Below, piece after piece: positions 1 to 7,543 of a stretch of 64,000 nt of DNA. Location of the stretch: contig JACRMR010000002.1 of NCBI GenBank assembly GCA_016214895.1, positions 374,001 through 438,000 on the forward strand, given 5' to 3'. Each line of letters starts with the position of its first letter. Position 1 is the first letter of the stretch. A program made the translations under genes and the position numbers. Below the pieces are notes generated by a model. It searched no databases. It saw nothing but the letters and a program-made list of their open reading frames with translations, and was not told where the DNA came from. The stretch is from a candidate division KSB1 bacterium. Its GTDB lineage: Bacteria > Electryoneota > RPQS01.

Positions 1-363
1 CTGATTCAGCTTCTGGCCAAGCTCCACGCTGTCCACGGTGTCAACGGCCTGGAATAGTTTTGCAGCCCGGCGCACCTTATTGCTCTGTAAGTGGCCAATT
101 AGATGCAGAACCGGGCAGAAGTCGCCGCCAAAGGACTTGCTATCCTCATATTTTTCAACGGCTTCCTGAACCCGGTTCTCGCCGAAATGACGGATGCCAA
201 GGGCATAGGCTTTGCGCGCTACGTCCCCGGGGAAGTTCTTGGTCGCCGCGACCAGGGTTACGGAATCGGTCTGACGCCCGGCCGAACGACAGGCGCTGCG
301 GATCTTGTCCAGAACCAGTTGATAATTCCGTGAGAGGTCAGCTTCGGCAAGCTCAGAACACAT
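1..363 (-). CDS. yggS: YggS/PROSC-family pyridoxal-phosphate homeostasis protein (N-terminal part; runs off the window)
   Basis: Only the first 121 codons are in the window; the gene continues beyond base 1 and a full protein is about 230 residues. Reading from the ATG at 363, the product contains VAATKN with Lys42, the position that carries PLP in this family, then FGENRVQE (about 60-67) and HLIGHLQSNK (about 87-96), all family hallmarks. These proteins are single-domain alanine-racemase-like barrels that bind PLP and keep its free pool balanced; they are not known to catalyse a reaction. It is the only clear minus-strand gene in the window and is transcribed away from the lytic transglycosylase gene, with a sigma70-like promoter at 392-420. 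The assignment is firm. Confidence 0.93.
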   Translation of the reverse strand, partial: MCSELAEADLSRNYQLVLDKIRSACRSAGRQTDSVTLVAATKNFPGDVARKAYALGIRHFGENRVQEAVEKYEDSKSFGGDFCPVLHLIGHLQSNKVRRAAKLFQAVDTVDSVELGQKLNQ

Positions 364-753
364 AGTGGGAGGCCAATTGAGGCAAGCACAAAATATAGCC
401 ATTTTGCGTTAGTTCCGCAAGCAATTCGGCCGCGGGGAGAAATCTGGTGATGGTCGGCTATCGATTAAATTCAACAATGTTTCAACTTGATTGCTGCAAA
501 ATGGGTCACCGCGCCGCAAGCCTGAACACCTATCTTGCACGTTATTAACCCCATCGCCCCCCAAAAGGCGCGACAAGATGATGATTCTGTGAGGAGAAAT
601 CAGTTGTTTCTCCCTAAAAAAATCAGTACATTCCGACCTATACCGTCAAAGGCGGCCTTACGAGGTCGATTCCATTCGTGTAAGCTTTTGAAATACGTGA
701 TGTTAGGGCGCGTTGCGGAGCCCCTGTCAGGCACGACCAATCTGTTGGAGCCC
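364..753. other. Divergent intergenic region between yggS and the lytic transglycosylase gene
   Basis: This 390-base gap holds the yggS promoter at 392-420 and an inverted repeat GGAGAAA/TTTCTCC at 593-613 with a 7-nt loop. No convincing promoter toward the downstream gene was found. The downstream reading frame stays open back to 535. A TTG at 604 with GAGGAG seven bases upstream could in principle start translation, but that would bury the lipoprotein signal of the downstream protein, so the stretch is treated as non-coding leader. Confidence 0.5.
392..420 (-). promoter_or_regulatory. Sigma70-like promoter for yggS
   Basis: On the minus strand TTGCGG (420-415) and TATATT (397-392) are separated by exactly 17 bp. 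The expected start is near 385, giving a leader of about 20 nt before the ATG at 363. The same hexamer style recurs at the other promoters in this window. Confidence 0.65.
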
Positions 754-2673
754 ATGACCAAACAGCTCTTCTCCTTGGCAGTCCTTGCATTAGCGTTTGC
801 GCTATACACCGGTGGTTGCGCATCGCTCAACGCGTCCTCCGGCGGGACGTCTGCCTCGGTAACCCAACGACAGAAATTCAGCCAACTCGATCTTTCGGAC
901 TTGTCCAACCGCGACAAGTGGAGTCTGGCACGGGAAGCCTATCAGCAGGCGCTGCACGAAGAGAAGCGAAAAGACGCCGATGCCGCCGCTGAATTCTATG
1001 AAGCAACATTAGAATTGCTCGGCAGTCTGGATGTCGGCGCGATCGAGGTGCCCGCCCAACGCGTACTTGAGTTCCAGCGCACGGTCCTCGCGAGTTACAA
1101 CAAGTTCATGGCGTCGATCGAGACGCTGCCGCCAACCGCCGGAACAGCCGTGGTGCTGGAGGCGGTCCCGGACGAGGAAGCTGACGATGTCAGCCTCCCC
1201 TCGAAATCCGAGAAGGATCGCGACAGTGTGGCGCCGCAGGCGATCGTCGCTCACCCGAATCCGCTGCCGGAAGTGCCGCTGACTCTGAACGGCCAAGTCT
1301 CGGGTCAGCTTACGTTCTTTATGAACAAGGGCCGGAAGGTGATGGAGCGCTGGATGGAGCGCTCAGCCCTGATGTTCCCGCGGATGCGCCCGATTTTGCG
1401 CGAAGAAGGCATGCCCGACGACTTGATGTTCCTCGCGATGATCGAGTCCGGGCTGAATCCGCGCGCCTACTCCTATGCGCACGCGGCGGGAGTCTGGCAG
1501 TTCATCCCGGGTACCGGCCGCATTTTCGGATTGCAGGTGAATCAGACGTTCGATGAACGACTGCACGTGGAGTCCGCAACGCGCGCCGCCTGTCGCTATC
1601 TGCGGAAGCTCTACGAAGAGTTCGGAGACTGGTATCTCGCATTCGCCGCCTACAATTGCGGTGAACAGCGGGTCCGCCGGGAAATCGCTCGCAGCCATAC
1701 GACGAGTTATTGGCGGCTGAACCGGCTCCCCAAGCAGACGCGAAGTTACGTGCCGGCATATCTGGCAACGAAGGCGATTTGCGAGAATCCACGGCAGTAC
1801 GGCTTCGGCGAAATGCCGGAGGAGATTCCGTTCGAATGTGATCGGATCTTTGTCAAGGACTGCTACCAACTCGATCAGATTGCGTATGCAGCCGGTTGCG
1901 ACGCGCTGGAAGTGCGGGACCTGAATCCGGAGTTCCGCCGGTCGGTGACTCCGGGTGGCCAGACCTCAATGGTGCGGTTGCCCAAATCCCCGCGCGACGA
2001 CTTCGAAGTGCGGTTGGCGTCGGCGCCGAAGTCGGACTACAACCCCACGACGATTCATACGGTCCGGCGCGGCGAGACCTTGAAGTCCATTGCCGCGCGT
2101 TACGGCGTGACCCAGGCGCAGATCAAGGCGCAGCCGGAGAACAAGAAGGCACGGTCGGGGAAGTTGAAATCCGGCATGGTACTGACCATCCCGACCCCCG
2201 CACCGCAGATTGTCGAGGCGCAGCCGCCCGCCGCGCCGCGCACCGGAGAGGCGACTTCGGAGACGTCGCCGGCCAAGGAAAGCAGCGAAATCGTGTACAC
2301 GGTGCACCGCGGCGAAACCCTCGGTCGAATCGCGCAGCAGGTGGGGGTGTCCGTGAGCGAGATTTGTCGGCAGAACGGCATCAAAAATCCAAACAAACTC
2401 GAACCCGGACAGAAGCTGCGGATCCGAGTCGATGGCAGTCAATCCACGGTTGCCGAGGTCTCAAAAACCCCAAAATCCGACTCCGTGAAGGCCGTGGCCG
2501 CGAAGAAGACGCAAGGTGCGGCCGCGGCAACCCGGCATCGTGTTCGGGCCGGCGAGACCGTTTGGTCCATTGCACAGCGCTACGGCGCGGATCCCTCGGA
2601 CATCCTGCGCTGGAACCACTTGAGCAAGCGCGGGCGGATCCTCGTCGGACAGGAATTGGTCGTTAGTCAGTAA
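754..2673 (+). CDS. mltD: MltD-like membrane-bound lytic murein transglycosylase with three LysM repeats
   Basis: The 639-residue product probably cleaves the glycan strands of peptidoglycan to 1,6-anhydro ends in the periplasm. The ATG at 754 is chosen because it gives a short basic start, a hydrophobic stretch and Cys22 in a lipobox-like TGGC, so an outer-membrane lipoprotein is likely. An SLT domain follows: MIESGLNP carries the catalytic Glu (about residue 231), then AAGVWQFIPGTG and AYNCGE. Three LysM peptidoglycan-binding repeats, each with a GET motif, start near residues 434, 514 and 594. The frame is open upstream to 535, so a longer form is possible. E. coli MltD has two LysM repeats; three is common elsewhere. 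Confidence 0.9.
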   Translation: MTKQLFSLAVLALAFALYTGGCASLNASSGGTSASVTQRQKFSQLDLSDLSNRDKWSLAREAYQQALHEEKRKDADAAAEFYEATLELLGSLDVGAIEVPAQRVLEFQRTVLASYNKFMASIETLPPTAGTAVVLEAVPDEEADDVSLPSKSEKDRDSVAPQAIVAHPNPLPEVPLTLNGQVSGQLTFFMNKGRKVMERWMERSALMFPRMRPILREEGMPDDLMFLAMIESGLNPRAYSYAHAAGVWQFIPGTGRIFGLQVNQTFDERLHVESATRAACRYLRKLYEEFGDWYLAFAAYNCGEQRVRREIARSHTTSYWRLNRLPKQTRSYVPAYLATKAICENPRQYGFGEMPEEIPFECDRIFVKDCYQLDQIAYAAGCDALEVRDLNPEFRRSVTPGGQTSMVRLPKSPRDDFEVRLASAPKSDYNPTTIHTVRRGETLKSIAARYGVTQAQIKAQPENKKARSGKLKSGMVLTIPTPAPQIVEAQPPAAPRTGEATSETSPAKESSEIVYTVHRGETLGRIAQQVGVSVSEICRQNGIKNPNKLEPGQKLRIRVDGSQSTVAEVSKTPKSDSVKAVAAKKTQGAAAATRHRVRAGETVWSIAQRYGADPSDILRWNHLSKRGRILVGQELVVSQ

Positions 2674-2958
2674 CAGCAGAAGCCGTCGTGCGCGTCCAGC
2701 CACGTGCCGCCGCGGGCCTTTGCCATCCGGTTCCCGGATGGCGGTCTTCCATCTCGTCAGCATTAGTTCTTTGCTTTGGCGGAGCACAGCCGGGAACGAT
2801 GGAGCGTCGCACTGCATCGCGCGCGGTCGGGTCGTCCTACGACCTGCTGTTCCTGGCCGATGAGTTTAGCAAGTCGAATTCGTCCCGGCTTCCGTTGGTC
2901 GCCCGGGAGTTCGCGCCCGCAAGGGCGCCGATAAGTCGGATTGAGGAGAACTCACCCC
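2674..2958. other. Intergenic region with two hairpins, upstream of the HU gene
   Basis: A perfect 9-bp stem GCCATCCGG/CCGGATGGC with a 3-nt loop lies at 2722-2742, 49 bases after the transglycosylase stop. It lacks a strong T run, so it is at best a weak terminator. A second hairpin, GCGCCC-GCAA-GGGCGC at 2913-2928, has a GNRA-type tetraloop and sits in the presumed HU leader, 16 bases before the ribosome binding site. No promoter hexamers stand out. Confidence 0.45.
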
Positions 2959-3258
2959 ATGACCAAGCAAGACATTGTGGAACAACTGGCGTCCGGTATC
3001 GGAATCTCGCGGCCGGAAGTTGCCGCGGTGGTGGACGGATTCCTGGCGTTGGTGATGGATGCTGTCGCGCAGGGCGATAAGGTCGAGCTGCGCCGGTTTG
3101 GAACTTGGAAGCCCACGGTTCGCAAGGCTCGTCACTTGCGAATTCCCGATGGCTCGCGAATCATTGACCTGCCGACGCGATCCACCGTGGTGTTCTCGCC
3201 GGCCGGCGAGTTTAAGTCCCGGCTCGCGGAACTCAAGGTTCCCGACGGGAGTGCTTAA
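2959..3258 (+). CDS. HU/IHF-family DNA-binding protein
   Basis: A 99-residue protein of typical HU size. It starts MTKQDIVEQLASGIGIS, the usual HU helical opening, and continues with GDKVELRRFGTW, matching the conserved GxFG turn, then a basic beta-arm region around PTVRKARHLRIPDG. HU proteins bend and compact DNA as dimers and assist replication and repair. The ATG at 2959 is preceded by GAGGAG at 2944-2949, nine bases away. The frame is open to 2941 but has no better start. HU and IHF subunits cannot be told apart from this sequence alone. Confidence 0.92.
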   Translation: MTKQDIVEQLASGIGISRPEVAAVVDGFLALVMDAVAQGDKVELRRFGTWKPTVRKARHLRIPDGSRIIDLPTRSTVVFSPAGEFKSRLAELKVPDGSA

Positions 3259-3312
3259 GGGCGGAAGCGTCCGGCAAGCTCGGGATTCGTCCGATCCCGT
3301 TGCGCTGAATTT

Positions 3313-3355
3313 CATTCACTGAAGATACATTCACTCATCGCCCGGGATCCCGGGC
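3313..3355. repeat. Direct repeat and perfect palindrome in the leader of the bS22-like gene
   Basis: CATTCACT occurs at 3313-3320 and again at 3328-3335. It is followed by the 16-bp perfect palindrome GCCCGGGATCCCGGGC at 3340-3355. The palindrome lies 24 bases before the TTG start at 3380 and could be a hairpin in the mRNA leader or a protein-binding site. Confidence 0.5.
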
Positions 3356-3379
3356 TGAACGCGAAAAGGAGACACGCTT

Positions 3380-3475
3380 TTGCCCTGCGGAAGAAAGCGC
3401 AAGCGACACAAGATGGCGACCCACAAGCGCAAGAAGCGCCTGCGCAAGAACCGGCACAAGAAGAAGATTCGTTAA
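3380..3475 (+). CDS. AURKAIP1/COX24 (bS22/mS38-like) 31-residue ribosomal protein
   Basis: A tiny, extremely basic peptide that reads MPCGRKRKRHKMATHKRK, then KRLRKNRHKKKIR. The RKRHKMATHKRKKRLRKNRHKKK pattern is that of bacterial COX24/AURKAIP1-domain proteins, annotated in Bacteroidota and related to actinobacterial bS22 and mitochondrial mS38, which bind the small ribosomal subunit. The start is a TTG with AGGAG (3367-3371) eight bases upstream. The ATG at codon 12 would remove a third of the conserved peptide. It lies between HU and a terminator, so it is probably expressed alone or with HU. It is easily missed by gene callers because of its length and TTG start. Confidence 0.82.
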   Translation: MPCGRKRKRHKMATHKRKKRLRKNRHKKKIR

Positions 3476-3536
3476 ATCTTTGCGGCTGCCGTGGTGCGTG
3501 ACCGCTGGTGTCGCGCACCGTTGTTGGGATTGGAGT

Positions 3537-3568
3537 GGGCCTTGTCTAAATGAGGCCCTTCCGTTTTT
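3537..3568 (+). terminator. Rho-independent terminator after the bS22-like gene
   Basis: Stem GGGCCT (3537-3542) pairs with AGGCCC (3553-3558) around a 10-nt loop and is followed by a T-rich tail ending in TTTTT at 3564-3568. It separates the HU/bS22 unit from xseA. Confidence 0.65.
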
Positions 3569-3618
3569 GTAATCGGGCCGAGCGGCGGGTGGTTTGAGCC
3601 AATTCGGAGTACTCCCTC

Positions 3619-4839
3619 GTGTCAGAAGCCAGCAAGGCCCGCGTGGAACGTGAAGCCGTTTATTCCGTTGGCCAGATCACGCGCGAGATCAAGAAGCTGT
3701 TCGCGAATTCATTCGGTGCGGTCTGGATTGAAGGCGAGGTTTCGGGATTCAAGCGGCACAGCTCGGGCCACGCGTATTTCACGCTGAAGGACGCGACCGC
3801 GCAACTGAGTTGCGCGATGTGGAAGGGCAGTTTGCAGCGCGTCCAGTTCGAGCCACGGGATGGCATGAAGGTTCGGGCGTTCGGCAATCTGGATTTGTAT
3901 GAACCGCGCGGCAGTTACCAACTGATCGTCAGTTTGTTGCAGCAGGCGGGCGAAGGTGAACTCCAGCGCGCGTTTGAACTGCTCAAAGCCAGACTGCAAG
4001 CGGAGGGGTTGTTTGACAGCGCGCGCAAACGCCCGTTGCCGAGGTTTCCTGACCTGGTCGGCATCGTGACGTCACCAACCGGCGCGGTGATTCACGATAT
4101 GCAGACCGTGGCCGCGAGGCGATGGCCGGCCGCGCAACTTGTGCTGCGGCCCGTGCGGGTCCAGGGCGAAGGAGCGGCCGGGCAGATCGCGCAAGCCATC
4201 GCCGAGTTCAATCGAACGACGCGGGTTGACTTGTTGATCGTGGCGCGCGGCGGCGGTTCGCTGGAAGACCTATGGGCGTTTAATGAAGAGGCGGTCGCGC
4301 GGGCAATTTTCGAGTCCATGATCCCCGTGGTTTCGGCGATTGGTCACGAAGTGGACTTCACGATCGCCGACTTTGTGGCAGATCTGCGCGCTCCGACGCC
4401 GTCCGCGGCGATGGAATTGATCTTGCCCGACCGCGAGCAGGTCGCGGGTGATGTCCACGCGCTCGGCCAACGACTCGCGCGGGCACTCGGCGACCAACAG
4501 CGCCATTTGCGCACGCAACTGGAAGCCATGGCCCAGCACTGGGCTCTCCGGCGACCGATGAATCTCGTGATACTGGCCGGACAACGGATCGACGACCTCG
4601 ACCTGCGACTGCAGGCCGCGTACGATCACGGCTTGCGCCTGAAATCGGGCGAGCTGAATCGCTTGACCGAGCTGTTGCAGTCTTATCGACCGCAATCGGT
4701 GCTCGACCGAGGCTACGCGATTGTTCGCGACGAGAGTGGCGCCATCGCGCGCGACGCGCGCTTGCTTCGCCATGGCGATCGGCTGGCCGTGACATTCGCG
4801 CAGGGTGTCGCGAAGGTCAGTGTCGAGTCGGCAGCTTGA
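3619..4839 (+). CDS. xseA: Exodeoxyribonuclease VII large subunit
   Basis: The 406-residue product is the catalytic subunit of the single-strand-specific nuclease ExoVII, which trims DNA in recombination and mismatch repair. An N-terminal OB fold (about residues 10-105; VWIEGEVSGFKRHSSGHAYF) precedes the nuclease domain with VGIVTSPTGAVIHD, ARGGGSLEDLWAFNEE and SAIGHEVDFTIADFVADLRAPTPSAA. The coiled-coil region and RGYAIVRD close the protein. Length is slightly below the E. coli protein (456). It starts with GTG and is followed by xseB, the small subunit, as usual. Confidence 0.97.
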   Translation: MSEASKARVEREAVYSVGQITREIKKLFANSFGAVWIEGEVSGFKRHSSGHAYFTLKDATAQLSCAMWKGSLQRVQFEPRDGMKVRAFGNLDLYEPRGSYQLIVSLLQQAGEGELQRAFELLKARLQAEGLFDSARKRPLPRFPDLVGIVTSPTGAVIHDMQTVAARRWPAAQLVLRPVRVQGEGAAGQIAQAIAEFNRTTRVDLLIVARGGGSLEDLWAFNEEAVARAIFESMIPVVSAIGHEVDFTIADFVADLRAPTPSAAMELILPDREQVAGDVHALGQRLARALGDQQRHLRTQLEAMAQHWALRRPMNLVILAGQRIDDLDLRLQAAYDHGLRLKSGELNRLTELLQSYRPQSVLDRGYAIVRDESGAIARDARLLRHGDRLAVTFAQGVAKVSVESAA

Positions 4840-4892
4840 CCACATCCCGTTCCCGCCATCAATACGACGGCTATCCTCAACTCCTCCCGCGC

Positions 4893-5150
4893 ATGGCTGC
4901 CATACCACCCAACTCCGAATCCACGAGCGCCGACACCCAGTCGTTCGAGGCCGCGTTAGAGCAGCTGCAACAGCTTGTGCGCGAACTGGAGCAGGGGGAT
5001 GTTCCATTGGAGCAGTCGTTGGTCGCGTTTGAACTGGGGCAGCGGCTGATCAAATATTGTCAGGACAAACTTGCGACGGCCGAACAGTCGCTCAAACAAC
5101 TCGCGGCCGACGCGGACGAAGCGCTCGGAAATGACAAACCGAAGAGCTGA
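4893..5150 (+). CDS. xseB: Exodeoxyribonuclease VII small subunit
   Basis: The 85-residue product matches XseB: SFEAALEQLQQLVRELEQGD, then PLEQSLVAFELGQRLIKYCQ and a C-terminal helix. Several copies bind the coiled coils of XseA. The ATG at 4893 gives the usual length of about 80 residues. A TTG at 4836 that overlaps the xseA stop would add 19 residues (TTSRSRHQYDG...) with no family likeness, although the overlap would suit coupled translation. Confidence 0.93.
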   Translation: MAAIPPNSESTSADTQSFEAALEQLQQLVRELEQGDVPLEQSLVAFELGQRLIKYCQDKLATAEQSLKQLAADADEALGNDKPKS

Positions 5151-5165
5151 GATGGAGATCCGCGC

Positions 5166-6035
5166 GTGAGCGCGATCCTCGGACTGATGGGCAATTTCGC
5201 CAAGCCCATGTTCCGAGAGCTGATACCGGGTCTGATCGCGGAGCTGCGCAAACGACGAGCGGAATTCGTGCTTGATCGCGCCGCCGCGGACGGAATCGAC
5301 GTGAGCGAACGCGAAACTCTGGCTGCCGAGCGCATTCCGAATGTTGCGGGTCTGGTCATCAGTTTTGGCGGGGACGGCACCCTGTTGCGCACCGCGCGGG
5401 CGATCGGTCAGCGGCACGTGCCGATTCTCGGCGTGAATCTGGGGCCCGGACTGGGATATCTGACCGACCTCAATGCGCGCGAATTGTTCAATTCGCTCGA
5501 TGCGATTCTGAGCGGCAATCTGACCTTTCAGGAGCGATTGATGCTCGAAGGCTGGGTCGATGGGGAGCGCGATCCTGACCTGCTGGCGCTGAACGATTTT
5601 GTGGTCGCGAATGTCAAGCCATGGCAGACGTTGCAGCTGCAGGTCACGATCGACGACAGTCCGGTGACCACCTATCGCAGCGACGGACTGATCGTGGCGA
5701 CGCCGACGGGATCGACGGCCTATTCGATGTCGGCCGGCGGACCTATCGTCGAACCGACGTTGGACGTGATCCTGGTCACTCCGATTAGTCCGCACACACT
5801 GACGATGCGCCCCGTGATCGTCGCCGCGGATCGCTCCGTTTTCATCACGGTGTGCGGTGATGCCGTGCTCACGGCCGACGGCGAACCGGTCAAACCGCTG
5901 ACCAGCGGGCAGACCGTACGCGTTCGCCGCGCGTCATTCTCGACGACGATCGCCGGAATCCGCGGACGTGATTTCTACCATGTGCTGCGCGCCAAGCTGC
6001 AATGGGGTGCTTCGCCACCGACCCTCGATAACTGA
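5166..6035 (+). CDS. nadK: NAD kinase
   Basis: This enzyme phosphorylates NAD to NADP with ATP or polyphosphate in the cytosol. The 289-residue product has the GGDGT phosphate-binding motif with Asp70, LNDFVV for NAD binding, SDGLIVATPTGSTAYS, and the C-terminal TADGE motif. It starts at GTG 5166, 15 bases after xseB. There is no sign of fusion or truncation. It lies in a same-strand run with xseAB and ftsY, so co-transcription is likely. Confidence 0.96.
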   Translation: MSAILGLMGNFAKPMFRELIPGLIAELRKRRAEFVLDRAAADGIDVSERETLAAERIPNVAGLVISFGGDGTLLRTARAIGQRHVPILGVNLGPGLGYLTDLNARELFNSLDAILSGNLTFQERLMLEGWVDGERDPDLLALNDFVVANVKPWQTLQLQVTIDDSPVTTYRSDGLIVATPTGSTAYSMSAGGPIVEPTLDVILVTPISPHTLTMRPVIVAADRSVFITVCGDAVLTADGEPVKPLTSGQTVRVRRASFSTTIAGIRGRDFYHVLRAKLQWGASPPTLDN

Positions 6036-6080
6036 CACTCCTCCCCCTCCTCCACCGACCACGCTCCTGATCCCGGCCGT

Positions 6081-7013
6081 ATGGGTCTCTTCGACAAAAT
6101 AAAGCAGGCGTTCCAGAAAACCCGCGAGGTCCTCGGTGACAAGATCGCGGCAGTTTTCACGCCCGGACGCAAGGTCGATCAAGAGCTGTTGGATGAACTG
6201 GAAGAGATCCTGCTCTCCTCGGATGTCGGAATTGACACGAGCGAGTACTTGATCGGCGCACTCAAAGAGGCCAATCGACGGGAAGGTGGAAAAGTCGCCG
6301 CCGACGTCCTGATGCGACAAGCAATCGTGGACTTGCTCAAGCATGCCGAAGCTCCCGCGGAAGCCAGCGAGTCCCCGCGAGTGATAATGGTCATCGGCGT
6401 GAACGGCACCGGTAAGACAACCTCGGTTGGAAAACTGGTTCTCTACTACAAGAATCTGGGCAAGCAAGTCATGCTGTGCGCCGCCGATACGTTCCGGGCC
6501 GCGGCGATTGACCAGCTGCAAGTCTGGGGGGAGCGGTCGGGTGCCAAGGTGATCGCCGGCGCGCCCAATGCGGATTCGGCGGCCGTCGCCTATGACGCAC
6601 TGGAGGCGGCGTTGAGCAAACAGGTTGATGTCCTGCTGATTGATACCGCCGGACGCTTGCACAATAAGAGCAACCTGATGAAGGAACTCGAGAAGATTTC
6701 GCGCGTGCTTAAGAAGCGGATGCCGTCCGCGCCGCACGAAGTGCTGCTTGTGCTGGACGCAACTACCGGTCAAAACGGGCTGAATCAGGCGATGGAATTC
6801 GCGAAAGCAGCAGGCATTACGGGGCTTGTTCTAACGAAAATCGATGGAACGGCGAAAGGTGGAGTAATTCTCGCAATTTCGCGGCAGATGAGTATTCCGA
6901 TCCGCTACGTGGGTTTCGGTGAGTCGCTCGAAGATCTCGCCGAATTCAGCGCCGACAAGTTCGCCGAAAGCTTGCTGGGCGATTTCGCTCGGGCACCGAC
7001 GGTGGGGGCTTAG
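6081..7013 (+). CDS. ftsY: Signal recognition particle receptor FtsY
   Basis: FtsY is the GTPase that docks SRP-ribosome complexes at the inner membrane. The 310-residue product carries the N domain (about residues 10-90, with [16 protein letters not shown]) and the G domain: GVNGTGKTT (106-114), [27 protein letters not shown] and [11 protein letters not shown]. The acidic A domain found in E. coli FtsY is absent, as in many bacteria; the N-terminal helix begins directly with [13 protein letters not shown]. The leader from 6036 to 6080 is strikingly pyrimidine-rich and shows no ribosome binding site. Confidence 0.96.
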   Translation: MGLFDKIKQAFQKTREVLGDKIAAVFTPGRKVDQELLDELEEILLSSDVGIDTSEYLIGALKEANRREGGKVAADVLMRQAIVDLLKHAEAPAEASESPRVIMVIGVNGTGKTTSVGKLVLYYKNLGKQVMLCAADTFRAAAIDQLQVWGERSGAKVIAGAPNADSAAVAYDALEAALSKQVDVLLIDTAGRLHNKSNLMKELEKISRVLKKRMPSAPHEVLLVLDATTGQNGLNQAMEFAKAAGITGLVLTKIDGTAKGGVILAISRQMSIPIRYVGFGESLEDLAEFSADKFAESLLGDFARAPTVGA

Positions 7014-7016
7014 ACC

Positions 7017-7502
7017 GTGCCTGAAACCGGTGGCGACGCGGTGCCGACGGAGGGAGTTATCGCCGTTGTTTGCGCGCGATTCAATGAGACCGTGACCCAC
7101 GCGCTGCTGCGGGGGGCGCTGGAGACGTTGCGGCAGCACGGGATGAGCGACGAGCGAGTGCAAGTCGTGTGGGTGCCGGGATGCTTCGAGCTTCCGCTCG
7201 CGGCGCAAGCATTGGCGAGGCGAGAGGATGTCTTGGCCGTCATTTGTATAGGAGCCGTGATCCGCGGTGAAACACCGCATTTTGAATTCGTGAGTGACGC
7301 GGCGGCAACCGGTATTCTGCGCGTTTCCCTCGACGCGATGAAGCCGGTTACGTTTGGCGTACTCACTACCGATACCACCGAGCAAGCGTTTGCTCGTGCC
7401 GGCGGTAGAGCCGGTAACAAAGGAACTGAAGCCGCCCGGGCGGCCGTCGAGATGGTCGAATTGCTATTCACTTTGCGGGAGAACCAAACTAAACCCTTGT
7501 GA
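7017..7502 (+). CDS. ribH: 6,7-dimethyl-8-ribityllumazine synthase
   Basis: RibH condenses a ribitylamino-pyrimidinedione with dihydroxybutanone phosphate in the penultimate step of riboflavin synthesis. The 161-residue product has ARFNETVT, VPGCFELP, GAVIRGETPHFEFV, TFGVLTTDT and GGRAGNKGTEAA, the complete set of active-site segments. It starts at GTG 7017, three bases after ftsY. No other riboflavin gene is nearby, so this is a stand-alone rib gene inside a mixed operon. Confidence 0.96.
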   Translation: MPETGGDAVPTEGVIAVVCARFNETVTHALLRGALETLRQHGMSDERVQVVWVPGCFELPLAAQALARREDVLAVICIGAVIRGETPHFEFVSDAAATGILRVSLDAMKPVTFGVLTTDTTEQAFARAGGRAGNKGTEAARAAVEMVELLFTLRENQTKPL

Positions 7503-7543
7503 CCGTGTTTGTTCCAACCTTAACATCACAAGGGCGGTGGCTC

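Noticed and set aside
593-625. GGAGAAA/TTTCTCC hairpin followed by an A run as a terminator
   Set aside because: On the + strand it is followed by A residues, not T; on the minus strand the T run would precede the stem. Neither direction fits a terminator.
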